A stretch of DNA of 64,000 nucleotides from the NCBI GenBank assembly GCA_017468395.1, contig JAFUIR010000012.1, forward strand, positions 62,001 through 126,000, in the 5' to 3' direction. Below are positions 25,107-33,882 of the stretch, one piece after another (positions within the stretch are counted from its first letter, which is position 1; the number at the start of each line of letters is the position of its first letter). The notes beneath the pieces were generated by a model. The model saw nothing but the letters and a program-made list of their open reading frames with translations. It made no database searches and was not told where the DNA came from. Made by a program: the position numbers and the translations under genes. This stretch comes from Lachnospiraceae bacterium. Lineage in GTDB: Bacteria > Bacillota > Clostridia > Lachnospirales > Lachnospiraceae.

Positions 25107-26297
25107 ATGGCAACATATGAATTTAAAACGCTGAAAGAAAAATATTCACATTTTCAACATGCGGTTGCAATTATAAAGATTAATGATGTTTCTTTAGCAG
25201 ACGAAAAAAAGGGGTATCCGGTTTCTAATATACAGGTGGATTTGACAAGCGGATTTGAAGCATCCATAGCAGAATTCAGCATCTATGATGTTTATGATGA
25301 AGCGGCAGGCAAATTTGAGGATACCGGTAAAAAGGTTAAAATACTTTTAGGCTCCAAGGTAGACATTTATCTGGGATATGGGGAAAGTGCCAGAAATGTT
25401 TTTGTGGGCGTGATAACAAGAATAAATTATCTTTTTGAAAAACAGGATATTCCCTGTATCCGTGTTACTGCAATGGATGTAAAGGGCGTGATGATGGCGG
25501 GCAGTTATTCGGCCCAGCTCAAAGCCAAGAATTATTCGGACGCCGTAAAAGAGATATTTGATAAGACCGCTTATGAAAAACTGGGGACTCTGGGACAGAA
25601 GATTATAAGTTCGGTACAGATTGACGCAACTCCGGATAAGCAGCGGGCATTGGCAAATCCGAATGTCGGTACCTCGGACAAAACCATTGAAATGGTGGCT
25701 GAAAGCGATTATGAGTTTGTTGTAAAGGCTGCAAAAAAGCATAATTTTGAGTTTTTTACAGAGTGTGGAAAAGTTCTTTTCCGAAAAGCAAAGTCAGACC
25801 CTTCAGTCCTTATGGAGATAGGTCCTGCCACCGGAATGCACAATTTTGATGTATCCTATGATTTGACGGGATTGGTGGAGACAGTGATTGTGCGGGGAAT
25901 GGATGTATCCAAAGCAAAGGTAATTACTTCACAGAAGAAAGTATCCAACAAAATATCCAAGGGAAACAAGGCAAAGCCGCTATTATTAAAAAGTCAGAAG
26001 GTTTATATTGATTCCACTATATCTTCCAAGCAGGAGGCAGACGACAGAGTGGAGTCTTTGATTGAGACAATGTCTTACAGATACGGAACCCTTGAGTGCG
26101 AATTGGTGGGACTTCCGGAACTTTTACCGGGACATTTTATCAATTTGGCGGGGCTTGGAGATAATTTAAGAAATAAGTTCTATATTCACAGAATCAGACA
26201 TGTATTGGATAAGAGCGGTCAGTTTGATACAAAAATTACGGCAGTAACGGCAAGCATTGAGGACAATATGGCAGGAGCAGCCGGCAATTTATTGTAA
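25107..26297 (+). CDS. baseplate hub protein (gp27/VgrG N-terminal domain, phage late control D family)
   Basis: The 396-aa protein shows hub features: VSNIQVDLTSGFEASIAEFS, KVDIYLGYGESARNVFVGVI, TVMAMDVKGVMMAGS-type strands (IRVTAMDVKGVMM) and AESDYEFVVKAAKKHNFEFF. The C-terminal ELLPGHFINLAGLGDNLRNK closes the domain. It forms the trimeric ring that receives the tube. In Afp8 and VgrG this domain is fused to the spike; here the spike is a separate gene beginning 44 nt downstream, as in T4 (gp27 and gp5). Confidence 0.92.
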   Translation: MATYEFKTLKEKYSHFQHAVAIIKINDVSLADEKKGYPVSNIQVDLTSGFEASIAEFSIYDVYDEAAGKFEDTGKKVKILLGSKVDIYLGYGESARNVFVGVITRINYLFEKQDIPCIRVTAMDVKGVMMAGSYSAQLKAKNYSDAVKEIFDKTAYEKLGTLGQKIISSVQIDATPDKQRALANPNVGTSDKTIEMVAESDYEFVVKAAKKHNFEFFTECGKVLFRKAKSDPSVLMEIGPATGMHNFDVSYDLTGLVETVIVRGMDVSKAKVITSQKKVSNKISKGNKAKPLLLKSQKVYIDSTISSKQEADDRVESLIETMSYRYGTLECELVGLPELLPGHFINLAGLGDNLRNKFYIHRIRHVLDKSGQFDTKITAVTASIEDNMAGAAGNLL

Positions 26298-26340
26298 TCT
26301 GCAGCCTGAAATATAGACTGCGGACCAGAGGGAGAAAAGA

Positions 26341-27159
26341 ATGGGTTTATATGATATTATGGATGAAATTGCCGCAAAGCAAGTACTGAAATCGGAAACC
26401 GGCGACAACCGCATTATGGGAGTCGTGGTAGGGATTGTGGCTAAAAATTATGATCGTGACATGCCGGGACGGGTTTGCGTGCAGGTTCCGGTAAGAGATA
26501 ATTTGGCAAATGAATTACAGTGGGCAAGAGTGGCAATGCCGTCCAGCGGAACAAAGTGGGGACACTATTTCCAGCCGGAAGAGGGAGATCAGGTTATATT
26601 GGCGTTTGAGCACGGAAATATCGAAAAGCCTTATGTTATAGGATGTGTTCCGAAAGAAAATAATACTTTTCTCACCCGGGCAGTGCATGAAAAGAACCGG
26701 TATAAAAAAATCATTACCAAAAACGGAAACACCATCCAGTTCGAGGATGGGGAAGATGCAGAGGGTAGCGCAGATAAAATTTCCATTTATACTGCAAAAG
26801 AAGCGCATAAACTTATTTTGGACAATGAAAGAAAGCAAATTACTCTCGGCGATAAAGACGGAAAAAATCAGATGGTTATTAAAACAGAAGATAACCAGGG
26901 AAATATCACGATTAAGACCGAGAAAAAACTGACAATATCCGTGGGAGACAATATTACGGTAACTATGAATGCGGATACCGGGGCAGTCAGCGTAAAGTGC
27001 ACAAAATTTGTGGTGGAAGCAAGTGACAGCAGTCAGATTTCGGCAAACGGTAAAGTAGGTATATCAGGTGGAAATGTTTCGGTTGAGGCATCGTCCATGT
27101 TGAAAGCAGAAAGCAGCGGTATTACCACAATCGGTGGTTCACCCATAAAGATCGGATAA
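26341..27159 (+). CDS. central spike protein (gp5/VgrG OB-fold plus beta-helix)
   Basis: 272 aa with GGGAG upstream. An OB-fold (about 25-105) has the phage base V signature GVVVGIVAKNYDRDMPGRVC, then WARVAMPSSG, HYFQPEEGDQVILAFEHGN and PYVIGCV. The C-terminal half (about 125-272) is a repetitive, polar beta-helix needle (ITIKTEKKLTISVGDNITV and similar strands) ending GITTIGGSPIKIG. There is no lysozyme or toxin domain. It would carry the DUF4280 tip protein encoded at 16300. Confidence 0.94.
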   Translation: MGLYDIMDEIAAKQVLKSETGDNRIMGVVVGIVAKNYDRDMPGRVCVQVPVRDNLANELQWARVAMPSSGTKWGHYFQPEEGDQVILAFEHGNIEKPYVIGCVPKENNTFLTRAVHEKNRYKKIITKNGNTIQFEDGEDAEGSADKISIYTAKEAHKLILDNERKQITLGDKDGKNQMVIKTEDNQGNITIKTEKKLTISVGDNITVTMNADTGAVSVKCTKFVVEASDSSQISANGKVGISGGNVSVEASSMLKAESSGITTIGGSPIKIG

Positions 27160-27170
27160 GGAGAATCAAT

Positions 27171-27614
27171 ATGGCAGAGGAAAGATTTTTGGGGACGGGA
27201 ATGAAATTTCCACCTCAAATTAATCCCACAACAGGCAGATTTACTTGTGTTTCCGGTAAGGAGAGCATTAAGGAAAGTGTTTATTTGATTTTGATGACAC
27301 AAAAAAGTGAACGATTTATGAATCCGGAATTTGGCAGCAGCGTCATGGGATATGTATTTACCCAGACAGATGCTACTATGTTGAATCTTATGGCCCATGA
27401 AATTGCCGGAGATATATTGCGCGGTGAACCCCGTATAGAGCAGGTTAACGTTAATATGGACCAGAACAGTAAACCGGGATGTCTGTTTATAAATGTAGAT
27501 TATACAGTGCGAGGCGAAAATGTAAGGGAAAATATGGTGTTCCCTTTCTATCTTGGTGAAGAGCCGGAAAAAGAGAGTGAAGCATATGAGACAATGGAAG
27601 AGTATATCCAATAA
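27171..27614 (+). CDS. gp25-like baseplate wedge protein
   Basis: 147 aa. FLGTGMKFPPQINPTTGRFT followed by SVYLILMTQKSERFMNPEFG, LRGEPRIEQVNVNMDQ and VDYTVRGENVRENMVFPFYL is the GPW/gp25 family, which initiates sheath assembly by handing the baseplate to the first sheath ring. The equivalent in PVC/Afp is number 9. The next gene begins inside its last 29 nt, so they are translationally coupled. Confidence 0.94.
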   Translation: MAEERFLGTGMKFPPQINPTTGRFTCVSGKESIKESVYLILMTQKSERFMNPEFGSSVMGYVFTQTDATMLNLMAHEIAGDILRGEPRIEQVNVNMDQNSKPGCLFINVDYTVRGENVRENMVFPFYLGEEPEKESEAYETMEEYIQ

Positions 27615-30600
27615 CGATTATATAATTGAAGAACAAAAGCGTAGTGATATTATCCGCCGGATTCACCAGCTTGCCGCATCATATGTTCCGGAGTGGCAGT
27701 TTGATGAAAAAAATCCGGACATCGGTTCAGTTATTGCCCTTCTGTTTGCTGACGGAATGGAAGAAAATTTCCGGAGATACAACACATTGCTTGAACGGGA
27801 TTATGTGGAACTGATGAATATGCTGGGTATATCTTTAAAACCTGCATTTCCTTCACATAGCACAGTGGTAATAAATCTCTCCCAAGATACAATTCCCGGT
27901 TTTAAACTGAAAAAGGGAGTGAAATTGCTCGGTGCGGCTACGGAGGAAGAAAATCTTGTATTTGAAACCGCCCACAGCATGTATGTCACTGATTCCCGTC
28001 TGAAAAGTGCCTTTATGACATCAGGCCAAAACGGAAAAGTAGTTCCGCTGCTGGGGGATTTTGAGCCCGTTGAGTATGTGGAAAAATCCAACCGGATAGT
28101 GGAAGAGGACGAAGAGATGACGGATTTAGAACCGGTGTTGGCGCAAGAAGCACAGAATCCATCTGCTGTATCTGCGTTTCCGTTTACTCTTTTTGATTTT
28201 AGAAAAAAAGGATATGGAAAGTATGGGCTACTTTTCTATCATCCCCATCTTTTTGATGTGCAGAACAATGATATTTTAATGAAAATAGATGGGCAGCCAC
28301 AATTGCTCAGGGATATTGCGGATGGAAAATACCGTCTGACGTATTACGGTACTTCCGGATTTGAACCGGTTCAAAATATCCGGTTGACGGGTGAAAATTG
28401 TATTTCCTTCAGCAAAACCGGAAAATGCCGGAAAATAAGGGAAAAGGGAGAAGAGTTTTCCCTGCTGTTGTTGGAGCCTGTTGAAATCCCGCAAAAAAAT
28501 ATTATGGTGTCGGATATCGGTTTTTCTTCTTCGGGAGAAGAACGGGTGCCGGAATTTGTGTGGAATGGCACATCGGAATTGGAGCACCATAGATTTTTAC
28601 CTTTTGGAGAAACAATGGGGCTGTATGATGAGTTATACATTGGGCATGAGGAGTATTTTTCCAAACCCGGAGCCAAAATTACACTTCGGTTTAACTTGTC
28701 ATTTGATAAACATACTGTCACAATTCCGAGATTGCAGGAACAGGCAGAATTAAAAGTAATCAAAAAGAAGCCGAAGAAAGATATTTTGGGAGCACCGGCA
28801 GAGGTTTTTGCGGATGAAGTATCCATGGAATATTATAACGGAATCGGATGGCGTAAGTTTAATACTGAACTACCCATAAAACAATTATTCAATTCCTCTA
28901 CAGTAGGAGAATGCGAGATAAGTTTCGTTTGCCCGAAGGATTGGGCACCTATGGAAGTGGGCGGATTCAGCGGAAGAAGTATCCGTATCCAGATTACCAG
29001 ATCGGATAATTGTTATTATCAGCCGGCAATACATCATTATCCCGTTATTTCTGATATGCAGATTTCTTATACATACCAAAAGCATTTTGAGAAACCTGCA
29101 AAAATATTCAGTTTCCAGGGAAGCAAAAAGAAGGATTTGACTGCGGTTATGGCAGAAAACTCCAAGACTCCCATATTTACTATCAGCAGATATCAGGATA
29201 CCTCATTGTATTTGGGTTTTGACAAAAAAATGGAAGAGGGACCTGTCAGCATCCTGATTCGGGCAAAGGAAACAGAAGGATATCAGGAAGGGAAACTGAC
29301 TTTTTCTTATTCCACCAGGGAAGGATTTACCCGATTGAAATTGTCAGACCATACGGATGCCTTAAGTCATACAGGTACAATTATGTTTATGCCCCCTGCA
29401 GACATGGCAAAGAAAAATTTAGAGGGGCAGGAAGCGTATTGGATTAAGATTACGGATGAGAAAAGTCAGATTGAGGTATCCCCTTTACAGAGACCGATTA
29501 TTACGGACATACAGGTAAATGCGGTAGAGGTAGATAATGTGGATACCATGGCAGAAGAATCTTATTATATAGATACTTTTGGACCGAACATGGAATTTAC
29601 CCTGAATGCCCAGAATATTTTGTCATTGGAATTGTGGGTAAATGAAACAGGACTTTTTTCTGAAAATGAAATGCGCCGCATGTTGGCAGAAGAACCCGGG
29701 GAGGTAAAGGCAGAATATACTTTCCTTGGTGAAATTGAAGAATTTTATGTGAAGTGGAAGGAAGTTGACAATTTCGACCGGTCCATGCCCGGAGACAGGC
29801 ATTATGTAGTGGACCGCATGAACAGCAGATTACTTTTTGGTGACGGTGTACATGTGCAGGTGCCCCGCAATACAAAAGGTGTTGCCTTTAAAGTTATTAT
29901 GCGCCGTTGTAATGGCGAAATAGCCAATGTGGGTATTGGTCAAATCGGCGAAACCCTCGGGGGCATGATGTTCGTGGAACAACTTTATAATCCTATTCAG
30001 GCATATGGCGGAATGAACATGGAAACGGTTGAGGAAGCGTTATGCAGAGGAACCACGGTTTTGAATTCCAGAAACCGTCTGGTGTCGGTGCAGGATTATG
30101 AAAGAGCGGCACTGAACTTCTCACATCAGATTGCACAGGCAAAGGTTATAGGCAATAGAAAAAAAGACGGTACTTTTTCTCCCGGTGCAATCACGATGGT
30201 GCTTTTGATGCAGGATTATAAAGATGGTGAACATTCCTTTATTCAAATGCGCCAGCGTTTAAGAGAGCATCTTTTGGAAAAATGCGAACTGTCCATAGAT
30301 GAAAGTGAATTAGAGATTGTAGAACCTATTTTTGTGGAAATATCGGTAGAAGCCTGGGTGCGCGGTGTCCGGACAGATGACACATTTGAGGTACAGCAGT
30401 ATTTGTATAGGGTACTTGAAGAATACCTGGAACCCTTGCGAAACAATGGATGGGATATCGGCAGAATGGTTAAACTGCCCCAAATTGAACTCCGCCTTAA
30501 TATGGAGAAAGGCAAAGTGCTTTTGCGCAGACTCCTTGTAACTGCAAGATATCAGGATGAGAACGGAAGACACGAGGCAGATTTGGAAAAACTGGCAGGT

Positions 30601-30660
30601 AATCCCTATGTGCTGGTAACAAGCGGCAACCACAAAATACATTTTGAACAAAGCAATTAG
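27586..30660 (+). CDS. J-like baseplate protein 1 (Afp11-type, large)
   Basis: ATG 27586 is chosen (1024 aa); a TTG at 27553 has no ribosome binding site. The start overlaps gp25. The N-terminus (IRRIHQLAASYVPEWQFDEK and DIGSVIALLFADGMEENFRR) and the C-terminal block (GGMNMETVEEALCRGTTVLN, RLVSVQDYERAALNFS, FVEISVEAWV) match the gp6/baseplate J wedge family. The middle contains beta-rich insertions. It forms the wedge ring with the next gene product. Length is similar to Afp11. Confidence 0.9.
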   Translation: MRQWKSISNNDYIIEEQKRSDIIRRIHQLAASYVPEWQFDEKNPDIGSVIALLFADGMEENFRRYNTLLERDYVELMNMLGISLKPAFPSHSTVVINLSQDTIPGFKLKKGVKLLGAATEEENLVFETAHSMYVTDSRLKSAFMTSGQNGKVVPLLGDFEPVEYVEKSNRIVEEDEEMTDLEPVLAQEAQNPSAVSAFPFTLFDFRKKGYGKYGLLFYHPHLFDVQNNDILMKIDGQPQLLRDIADGKYRLTYYGTSGFEPVQNIRLTGENCISFSKTGKCRKIREKGEEFSLLLLEPVEIPQKNIMVSDIGFSSSGEERVPEFVWNGTSELEHHRFLPFGETMGLYDELYIGHEEYFSKPGAKITLRFNLSFDKHTVTIPRLQEQAELKVIKKKPKKDILGAPAEVFADEVSMEYYNGIGWRKFNTELPIKQLFNSSTVGECEISFVCPKDWAPMEVGGFSGRSIRIQITRSDNCYYQPAIHHYPVISDMQISYTYQKHFEKPAKIFSFQGSKKKDLTAVMAENSKTPIFTISRYQDTSLYLGFDKKMEEGPVSILIRAKETEGYQEGKLTFSYSTREGFTRLKLSDHTDALSHTGTIMFMPPADMAKKNLEGQEAYWIKITDEKSQIEVSPLQRPIITDIQVNAVEVDNVDTMAEESYYIDTFGPNMEFTLNAQNILSLELWVNETGLFSENEMRRMLAEEPGEVKAEYTFLGEIEEFYVKWKEVDNFDRSMPGDRHYVVDRMNSRLLFGDGVHVQVPRNTKGVAFKVIMRRCNGEIANVGIGQIGETLGGMMFVEQLYNPIQAYGGMNMETVEEALCRGTTVLNSRNRLVSVQDYERAALNFSHQIAQAKVIGNRKKDGTFSPGAITMVLLMQDYKDGEHSFIQMRQRLREHLLEKCELSIDESELEIVEPIFVEISVEAWVRGVRTDDTFEVQQYLYRVLEEYLEPLRNNGWDIGRMVKLPQIELRLNMEKGKVLLRRLLVTARYQDENGRHEADLEKLAGNPYVLVTSGNHKIHFEQSN

Positions 30661-30668
30661 GAGATAAT

Positions 30669-32774
30669 ATGTTAAATCCAAAAATGATTCCCGGAAAAAC
30701 TTATGAACAGCTGATGGAAGAAAATTTGGGAAAGATTCCGATTTATTCGGATGAATGGACCAATTATAATCCTGCAGATCCCGGTATAACAATACTGGAA
30801 AACTTGTCGGCTTTTCAAATATTGCAACAAGAACAGATGGACCGGGTGCCCATGGAGGTGCGTGCAAAATTGTTGCAGATTCTGGGATATAAGCCGCAGA
30901 AAGGGAGCGGAGCAAAAGTATATCTGGAGCCGCGAGGTGTGCGTGAGAATTTCCTGATTCCTGCAGACCAGCGTTTCATGGTGGGTGATATCAGTTTTGA
31001 AACGACTCTTGAGCGGGAAATGACAGCAAGTCATGTAATCGGTGTTTACGGAAAAGATAATGACGGTTTTAAGGATTTCAGTCACATTTTAAACAGGCAT
31101 ATGGATATCCGCACGGCTGTTTTTGGAGAAAAACCTGCAGTGGGAAGAGAATTATATCTGGTGTTTGACCAGCCTTTAACTCCCGATGAACAGCAGATTC
31201 TTTATGTAAAAACGGACGACAGATATCCAAGGAATCCCTTTACGGAGTCCTGTGGACAGTTGTTCGGGGAAGTGGAGTGGTCCTGCTATACGGCAGAAGG
31301 TTTTGTTCCCATGGAGGTAACGGATGAGACCAGAGGCTTTTTGACAGATGGCTTAATCCGTTTTACACAGCCCAAACAGCAGCCGGAAAAATATGAAGAG
31401 GATATGATTTCAGGTTATGTTTGGAAAGCCACACTGAAAAGGGCAGATTATGATTTGGCGCCTATGATTTCTTACATAACAGGCTTTTTGTTCCCGGTGG
31501 TGCAAAAGGAAACACTGGTCATTTCCCATTCTTTCCAGAAGGCCGCTGAAGTTTCCTTAAATTGTGCAATGTTGGAAGACGGATTTGTGCGGGTTTTCTG
31601 TAAAGAGGAAAAGGGAACATCTTACCGCTTATATGAGGAGTGCACGGGAGAAGCGGAGAAGGGCAGATTATATTACCGTCAGAGGAATGCATATGGTTCC
31701 CATACTTTCCGGTTTGATAAACGGGCATTCGGATATGCCCCCGGACGTGTTAAGAATGCCATAAAAATTGTAGTATATAACGAAGAAATGATGCGCAAGT
31801 ATTACTTGGGCGAAATTTACGGTTATGATAATCAGGAGATCATGCTTCCGAAGGAGCACGTGGTAACAGATACATTTTCCCTGATTGCCGAGCGTGATGC
31901 GGAGGATGGCGGAAAACGTTATGATTTTGTAAAACCCGGCAGAATGGAAGAACAGGAACTCTCCTACTACCTGTATGAAAATGAAGGAAAAATAGTAATT
32001 GTAGATGCAGGAGAATACGTAGGTGCAAAATTGTATCTGGCCTCTATTGCCGTTACTTTGGGTAAAGAAGGTAATGTCCGCGCGGGAAACGAGTTTGTTC
32101 CCCATGGATACAGGGATACAATCCGGTTTGTCAATCCTATGGCAGGCACCGGCGGCAGATTCCAGGAAACAGTGGAAGATATCAGAAAACGTTTCGTGGA
32201 GGATATGAATACACCGCATACGGCGGTACTTTGTACAGATTATGAATATCTGGCCAGGCAGGTTCCGGGACTTTGTATCGCCAAAGTTCATGCATGGATG
32301 GATAAGGTAAAAAACGAGGTGCAGGTAACTGTTTTACCGGCTGCCCCTGAAAAGTTCCCGAAACTTTCAGAACTTTATAAAAAAGAAATTGATAAATGGT
32401 TGGCGGAGCGCAGACTGCTTTCTACCAGAGTTTCTGTATGCCAGCCGGTTTATCAGCCGGTAATGGTGGGCGGTACGATTTATGTGAAACCGCATTATGA
32501 AAATTGTCGGGAGCAGATTGAGCAGGTAATATCAAAGGAATTAGATTACATACACGGAAAACGGAATTTTGGAGAATTATTACGTTTTGACAAATTATTT
32601 CATGCAGTGGAGGCACTGGAATGTGTAGGTTATCTTTCTAATTTTAGTATTTCGGTGGATAACGGTGGCTACGCTGTGTCGGAAGGAGCAGATATCCGGC
32701 CCAACGAAAACTGCCTTTTGTATCCGGGAAAAATGAATCTGGAGATTCTGCCTATGTTGGACGAGGGAAGATAA
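30669..32774 (+). CDS. J-like baseplate protein 2 (Afp12-type)
   Basis: 701 aa. The N-terminal pattern IPIYSDEWTNYNPADPGITI, then LENLSAFQILQQEQMDRVP and KLLQILGYKPQKGSGA, is shared with the previous protein's start and is typical of CIS wedge proteins; the C-terminal part has RKRFVEDMNTPHTAVLCTDY, YEYLARQVPGLCIAKVHA and VMVGGTIYVKPHYEN, the baseplate J end. The gene starts 9 nt after its paralogue. Together they form the asymmetric heterodimer of the baseplate wedge. Confidence 0.9.
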   Translation: MLNPKMIPGKTYEQLMEENLGKIPIYSDEWTNYNPADPGITILENLSAFQILQQEQMDRVPMEVRAKLLQILGYKPQKGSGAKVYLEPRGVRENFLIPADQRFMVGDISFETTLEREMTASHVIGVYGKDNDGFKDFSHILNRHMDIRTAVFGEKPAVGRELYLVFDQPLTPDEQQILYVKTDDRYPRNPFTESCGQLFGEVEWSCYTAEGFVPMEVTDETRGFLTDGLIRFTQPKQQPEKYEEDMISGYVWKATLKRADYDLAPMISYITGFLFPVVQKETLVISHSFQKAAEVSLNCAMLEDGFVRVFCKEEKGTSYRLYEECTGEAEKGRLYYRQRNAYGSHTFRFDKRAFGYAPGRVKNAIKIVVYNEEMMRKYYLGEIYGYDNQEIMLPKEHVVTDTFSLIAERDAEDGGKRYDFVKPGRMEEQELSYYLYENEGKIVIVDAGEYVGAKLYLASIAVTLGKEGNVRAGNEFVPHGYRDTIRFVNPMAGTGGRFQETVEDIRKRFVEDMNTPHTAVLCTDYEYLARQVPGLCIAKVHAWMDKVKNEVQVTVLPAAPEKFPKLSELYKKEIDKWLAERRLLSTRVSVCQPVYQPVMVGGTIYVKPHYENCREQIEQVISKELDYIHGKRNFGELLRFDKLFHAVEALECVGYLSNFSISVDNGGYAVSEGADIRPNENCLLYPGKMNLEILPMLDEGR

Positions 32775-32784
32775 AGGAGGTCTT

Positions 32785-33858
32785 ATGGCAGGAATACATT
32801 ATACAATCAGACAGAATAGGTTAAAAACGGCACTTCTTCATGGAATGGAATTACAAAAAGAAGGTACTTGGCTTTGTTCCCAAAAGTCAGATGACGGTCA
32901 TTATTTTGTTCTGCCTATTATAGATAGCGGGGCAATGGATTGTCCTTGGGGAAGAATGCAATTTGAACTTAGCTTACCTGAAAATTGTATGTGCTATCTG
33001 TATGTAGCGGCATCCGATGAAAAAATAGGACCGGATGTGATGATGGATGAACAGGTAAGTCTGTTGGAAAAGAAAAAACTGTTACAGTCTTTAGGGGGAC
33101 TTTGCTTTATTAATAAGCCGGATGTTTTGCTCTATGAGATTACAGGACGCTACTTGTGGATTATGGTGGAAGTAATCGGTGAAAATGTGCAGATAGGAAA
33201 TATTCGAATAGAGGCTCCGGGTGATAATTTTATGCAGACATTTCCGGAAGTGTATCGGGAGAAAAACAGTTTTTTTCATAGATATATGTCGGTATATTCA
33301 AGTATCTATAATGATTTTCAAGATAAAATTGATATGCGCAAAGAATTGCTTCCGGTGGAAACGGCACCTCTTCCGCTGTTGGAATTATATGCAAAATGGT
33401 TAGGCATAGATGTAAACGGCGGCTATTTGGGGGAAGAAGCCTTGAGGCAGTTTTTGCAGGAGGCACCGGAACTTTTAAGACGCAAGGGAACGCGTTATTG
33501 TATTGAGAGGATTTGCCATATTTTGCTGGGAGAAATTCCCACAATCGTGGAGAGAAGTCAGATACAAAATTATGTGCGCCGTGCGGAAAAAGCGCAGTAT
33601 GATAATTTATATGGGGACAGTCCGTATGATGTGACATTATTATTGCAGCATTACGTGGAAGAGAAGAAAAAGGAACAATTACTGCATTTGCTGACACAGT
33701 TTAAACCCGTAAGAAGCAGATTGCATATTGTATTCCTAGAGCCCACAGGTTTGTTGGATGAGCATATTTACATGGATGGCAATGCAGTAATCTTTACACA
33801 GAATGAAGGCGTGCTGGATGCGGCACAAATTGCTGACGGAACCATAGTTTTACAATAA
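32785..33858 (+). CDS. gpI-like baseplate/tail protein (tail_P2_I, TIGR02242-type)
   Basis: 357 aa with AAAGGAGG upstream. The C-terminal half holds TFPEVYREKNSFFHRYMSVY, LYAKWLGIDVNGGYLGEEAL and LLRRKGTRYCIERICHILLG, the P2 gpI-like wedge signature. The N-terminal 145 residues are an extra beta-rich domain. It is the last clear structural gene before the regulatory block. No tail-fibre gene follows, which is unusual for released particles. Confidence 0.85.
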   Translation: MAGIHYTIRQNRLKTALLHGMELQKEGTWLCSQKSDDGHYFVLPIIDSGAMDCPWGRMQFELSLPENCMCYLYVAASDEKIGPDVMMDEQVSLLEKKKLLQSLGGLCFINKPDVLLYEITGRYLWIMVEVIGENVQIGNIRIEAPGDNFMQTFPEVYREKNSFFHRYMSVYSSIYNDFQDKIDMRKELLPVETAPLPLLELYAKWLGIDVNGGYLGEEALRQFLQEAPELLRRKGTRYCIERICHILLGEIPTIVERSQIQNYVRRAEKAQYDNLYGDSPYDVTLLLQHYVEEKKKEQLLHLLTQFKPVRSRLHIVFLEPTGLLDEHIYMDGNAVIFTQNEGVLDAAQIADGTIVLQ

Positions 33859-33882
33859 AAATAATTTGTTGGAGATAAGAAC

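Noticed and set aside
4640..33858. Prophage or R-type pyocin interpretation
   Set aside because: No capsid, portal, terminase, integrase or lysis genes; AAA+, DUF4255, DUF4280 and Afp7-type genes are CIS markers.
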